The notes under the pieces were generated by a model. The model searched no databases and was not told where the DNA came from. It worked only from the letters and a program-made list of their open reading frames with translations. A DNA stretch of 7,403 nucleotides, from positions 5,417 to 12,819 of the forward strand of contig DNXM01000139.1 in assembly GCA_003505905.1 (NCBI GenBank). The letters are read 5' to 3'. Source of the stretch: Oscillospiraceae bacterium. Its GTDB lineage: Bacteria > Bacillota > Clostridia > Oscillospirales > Acutalibacteraceae. Within the stretch, counting starts at the first letter, position 1; each line of letters starts with the position of its first letter. This document shows, in pieces, positions 5,311-7,403 of this stretch. The position numbers and the translations under genes were made by a program.

Positions 5311-7004
5311 TATGCGGTGGCATTGGTTAGGTATTTCACCTCTACACCGGGACGGGTTTCAAGGGTTACTTTTTCACTCGGTTTTGACGGAATATCAAGC
5401 ATTCCCATAAAGCGATAATGAATTTCAATTCTTTGAGTTTTGTAGATTTTACTGCCCTCTGCACTGTAAACAACAATCTTTTCAATAAGCTGATGAAGCA
5501 ACTCGGGTGTAAGCTTTTTCATTTCGGTAAACTTACGAATTGCTCTTACAAAATCATCCTTGTGTTTATGAATGCGGTCAAGCTCTGCAATATCCACACG
5601 GCATTGCTTTATCTTTGTTTTCAGTTCATCCCGTTCTGCTTCATACTTTGTTGACATGTGCATATACCATTCGTCCGTAATTTTACCGTTTATGTTGCTC
5701 TCGTAAAGATTTTCATACATTCTTTCAACATCACTTAAACGGACAATGGATTTTTGAAGGATTTCCTCCAATGACTTTTGATTTACCGCAATGTTCCTGT
5801 TCATTTTTTCTTCCAATATTTCGGCAAAATAATCGGAATCATCATTCATAACACCAACAATCTGACGAAGCTCGGATAATACAACCTGTTCGAGAGCATC
5901 GGCTCTGATATAGTGAGTATCTTCGCAGGTGCCACGCCTGCCCTTGTAGTTGGAGCACATAAAATAGTGTATATCCGTATTCGGGTGGTTTACATTGAAC
6001 CACATCGGTTTTCCGCAGTCGGCACAGTACAACATTCCGCAGAATATGTTTTTAAAAGCGTGTTCGGGGTTGGGGCCTCTGCGTTTTGCTTTCTTTATGT
6101 GTTCCTGCACAAGCTCAAAGGTTTCCCTTTCGATTATGGGTTCGTGGACATTTTTGAAAATCTTCCACTTAGATTCGTCATTCGGCAATCGTTTTTTATT
6201 CTTATAACTTTTGGAATAGGTCTTGAAATTGATTACATCGCCGCAGTATTCCTGCTGAGCAAGTATTTTTTGAATGGTACTTTTACACCATTTATACGGA
6301 TTAGCCTGTGTTTTCTTGCCGCCACGGTTTAATCCGATACTTCGCCAATATGCCATAGGTACAAGAACCTTTTCCTTTTGCAGAATACCGGCAATGGTTT
6401 CGTTGCCCTTGCCCTCAAGACTCATTTTGAATATCCGGCGAACAATTTCGGCAGGAATCGGGTCGATAATCCAATGCTTACTTTTATTCGGGTCTTTCAT
6501 ATATCCGTATGGCGGTTGGGATAACGGTTCACCCATATTACCTCGGATTTTGTGAGAGGAACGCACCTTGTTGCTGATGTCACGGGCATAATACTCGTTG
6601 ATTATATTCTTAAAGGGTGCGATTTCACTTTCGCCCTCATCACTGTCAATTAAATCATTCACAGCGATAAATCGAACATTATGCTCAGGAAAATACATAT
6701 CGGTATAATTACCTACCGAAACATAATCTCTGCCGAGACGGGATAAATCCTTTACAATGACAACGGAAACGAAACCCATATCAATATCCTCAATCATTGA
6801 CTGAAAGCCGGGTCTGTTGAAATTTGTTCCGGTATAACCGTCATCAACATAGCATTTTGTATTTGACAGACCTAATTCCTTTGCCTTTTGCGATAGCAAT
6901 TTCTTTTGATTGCCGATGGAATTACTTTCACACTCTGTGCCGTCATCACGGGACAGTCGGCAGTACAGTGCGGTAATTCCCATATCTTTTTTCTTCGACT
7001 GCAT
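5310..7004 (-). CDS. Large serine recombinase (TnpX/TndX type) of an integrated mobile element
   Basis: A 564-residue site-specific recombinase that cuts and joins DNA through a serine linkage to excise and integrate an element. The N-terminal resolvase domain (about 9-155) carries YCRLSRDDG, with Ser18 as the nucleophile and Arg16 beside it, and the DLSRLGRDY motif (86-94) with catalytic-site arginines. A recombinase domain (about 160-300) includes QPPYGY (163-168). A zinc ribbon uses Cys327, Cys330, Cys350 and Cys360. A coiled-coil-like stretch spans about 395-490, and a C-terminal DUF4368-like part (500-564) contains IHYRFMG. The length is normal and no motif is broken, so it is probably active. 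The start is ATG with AAGGAGG 5 bases upstream; this ATG directly abuts the stop of the small upstream gene. Its 3' end faces the tRNA, as is usual for a recombinase lying at the end of its element. The gene looks more AT-rich than the aconitase X genes. Confidence 0.95.
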   Translation of the reverse strand: MQSKKKDMGITALYCRLSRDDGTECESNSIGNQKKLLSQKAKELGLSNTKCYVDDGYTGTNFNRPGFQSMIEDIDMGFVSVVIVKDLSRLGRDYVSVGNYTDMYFPEHNVRFIAVNDLIDSDEGESEIAPFKNIINEYYARDISNKVRSSHKIRGNMGEPLSQPPYGYMKDPNKSKHWIIDPIPAEIVRRIFKMSLEGKGNETIAGILQKEKVLVPMAYWRSIGLNRGGKKTQANPYKWCKSTIQKILAQQEYCGDVINFKTYSKSYKNKKRLPNDESKWKIFKNVHEPIIERETFELVQEHIKKAKRRGPNPEHAFKNIFCGMLYCADCGKPMWFNVNHPNTDIHYFMCSNYKGRRGTCEDTHYIRADALEQVVLSELRQIVGVMNDDSDYFAEILEEKMNRNIAVNQKSLEEILQKSIVRLSDVERMYENLYESNINGKITDEWYMHMSTKYEAERDELKTKIKQCRVDIAELDRIHKHKDDFVRAIRKFTEMKKLTPELLHQLIEKIVVYSAEGSKIYKTQRIEIHYRFMGMLDIPSKPSEKVTLETRPGVEVKYLTNATA

Positions 7005-7244
7005 TTAAGCCTCCTTTTCGACAGTCGGTACATTTTCGTTGTCAATTGTATCATTTGTAAGGTATTCTGTAAAATCTGCGATTTCACTTTTTATGAATTT
7101 ACTCAAGTTAGATACAATACTGTTATCGTTATCCTTAAAACTAACATTGTGATTGTATACGGAAGAAACGATATATGTTGTATTGCCGATGTCGTATGTT
7201 CTTGTTTTATTCGACCCGAAAGTAATTTTGTTTAATAACTTCAT
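7005..7244 (-). CDS. Small TnpW-like mobile-element protein
   Basis: A 79-residue protein directly upstream of, and abutting, the recombinase gene. Its core YDIGNTTYIVSSVYN (residues 17-31) recalls the IG-x-TTY-x-V-x-S pattern of small transposon-encoded TnpW-family proteins of Tn4451-like elements; the rest (SIVSNLSKFIKSEI, then an acidic tail) fits their helical second half. The family call is from memory and tentative, and the biochemical role of TnpW is not established as far as I know. The start is ATG at 7244 with AGAGGTG 9 bases upstream; a GTG at 7256 is itself part of that site, so it is not the start. The spacing (one base after the preceding stop, none before the recombinase ATG) places it in the same operon, consistent with an accessory role in transposition. 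Confidence 0.7.
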   Translation of the reverse strand: MKLLNKITFGSNKTRTYDIGNTTYIVSSVYNHNVSFKDNDNSIVSNLSKFIKSEIADFTEYLTNDTIDNENVPTVEKEA

Positions 7245-7245
7245 A

Positions 7246-7401
7246 TTATCTGTCACCTCTGTCTCTTTTTCTTTGCAAATGACGGTTGTAAAAATCCACC
7301 GCTTTCAGTACATAATCGCTGTGGTTTTCAACTGGGATGCTTTTCGGAATAATCTCTGCAATTCGCTTGTCACGGAATTGCGGTTTTTCCTTTTGGTTCG
7401 G
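7246..7401 (-). CDS. C-terminal end of an unrecognised mobile-element gene, partial at right edge
   Basis: The last 51 codons of a minus-strand gene that enters from the right edge and ends with TAA one base before the ATG of the small TnpW-like gene. The tail reads smoothly: FRDKRIAEIIPKS, then VENHSDYVLKAVDFYNRH, ending in a very basic QRKRDRGDR. Of the three minus-strand frames here, only this one stays open from the edge to a stop that abuts the next gene. The mixture of a helical segment and a basic tail could suit nucleic-acid contact, but I do not recognise the family. Position implies cargo or accessory gene of the element, co-transcribed with the recombinase. Confidence 0.6.
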   Translation of the reverse strand, partial: PNQKEKPQFRDKRIAEIIPKSIPVENHSDYVLKAVDFYNRHLQRKRDRGDR

Positions 7402-7403
7402 TT

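Larger units (their letters stand above)
5205..7403. mobile_element. End of an integrated mobile element (serine-recombinase type), continuing past the right edge
   Basis: The recombinase, the TnpW-like gene and the unknown upstream gene form a compact minus-strand block next to an intact host tRNA. The left limit is placed loosely in the 105 bases between the tRNA CCA and the recombinase stop; the exact attachment core cannot be seen without the other end. The rest of the element, including any conjugation or cargo genes, is outside the window. Confidence 0.7.

Noticed and set aside
7005..7256. GTG start for the small TnpW-like gene
   Set aside because: The GTG is part of the AGAGGTG ribosome site that serves the ATG at 7244.
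1..7403. CRISPR array, toxin-antitoxin pair or phage-defence locus
   Set aside because: No regularly spaced repeats other than the 18-bp pair near 5044, and no small gene pair or defence motif was found on either strand.

Overview
The window looks like chromosomal DNA of a Clostridia-type Firmicute, probably a gut Ruminococcaceae/Oscillospiraceae relative. This is inferred from strong AGGAGG ribosome-binding sites, sigma-A promoters with extended -10 boxes, a TTG start, many rho-independent terminators and a TnpX/TndX-type large serine recombinase. The genus cannot be read from the sequence. All protein genes are on the minus strand; the only plus-strand gene is a tRNA. Layout is given left to right, so minus-strand genes are met 3' end first.

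Positions 1-1552 hold a two-subunit aconitase X (AcnX) dehydratase. The large catalytic subunit (254-1552) is followed one base later by the swivel-domain small subunit, which runs off the left edge. Positions 1700-2431 are a monocistronic gene for a small exported alpha/beta-hydrolase, with its own promoter and terminator. Positions 2543-4760 form a two-gene operon with promoter and terminator. It encodes a membrane-anchored protein (acidic arm, four-cysteine zinc ribbon, one membrane span, TPR-like outside domain, starting at TTG), then by a 4-base ATGA overlap a multi-span membrane protein that resembles an M50-like family but lacks HExxH.

Positions 4762-5043 show no gene. Then come an A-tract-rich, directly repeated upstream element, a promoter, a complete tRNA-Pro(GGG) with encoded CCA, and two successive plus-strand terminators (to 5310). 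From 5310 to the right edge lies the end of an integrated mobile element: a 564-residue large serine recombinase, a small TnpW-like protein and the tail of an unrecognised gene, packed as one minus-strand operon (TAA directly abutting ATG, and TAA-T-ATG). The host/element boundary most likely lies between the tRNA and the recombinase stop codon.

The best candidate for something undescribed is the zinc-ribbon/TPR anchor plus degenerate metalloprotease-like membrane protein pair. Its function is not known to me. The hydrolase and this operon carry strikingly similar promoters, consistent with similar constitutive transcription.
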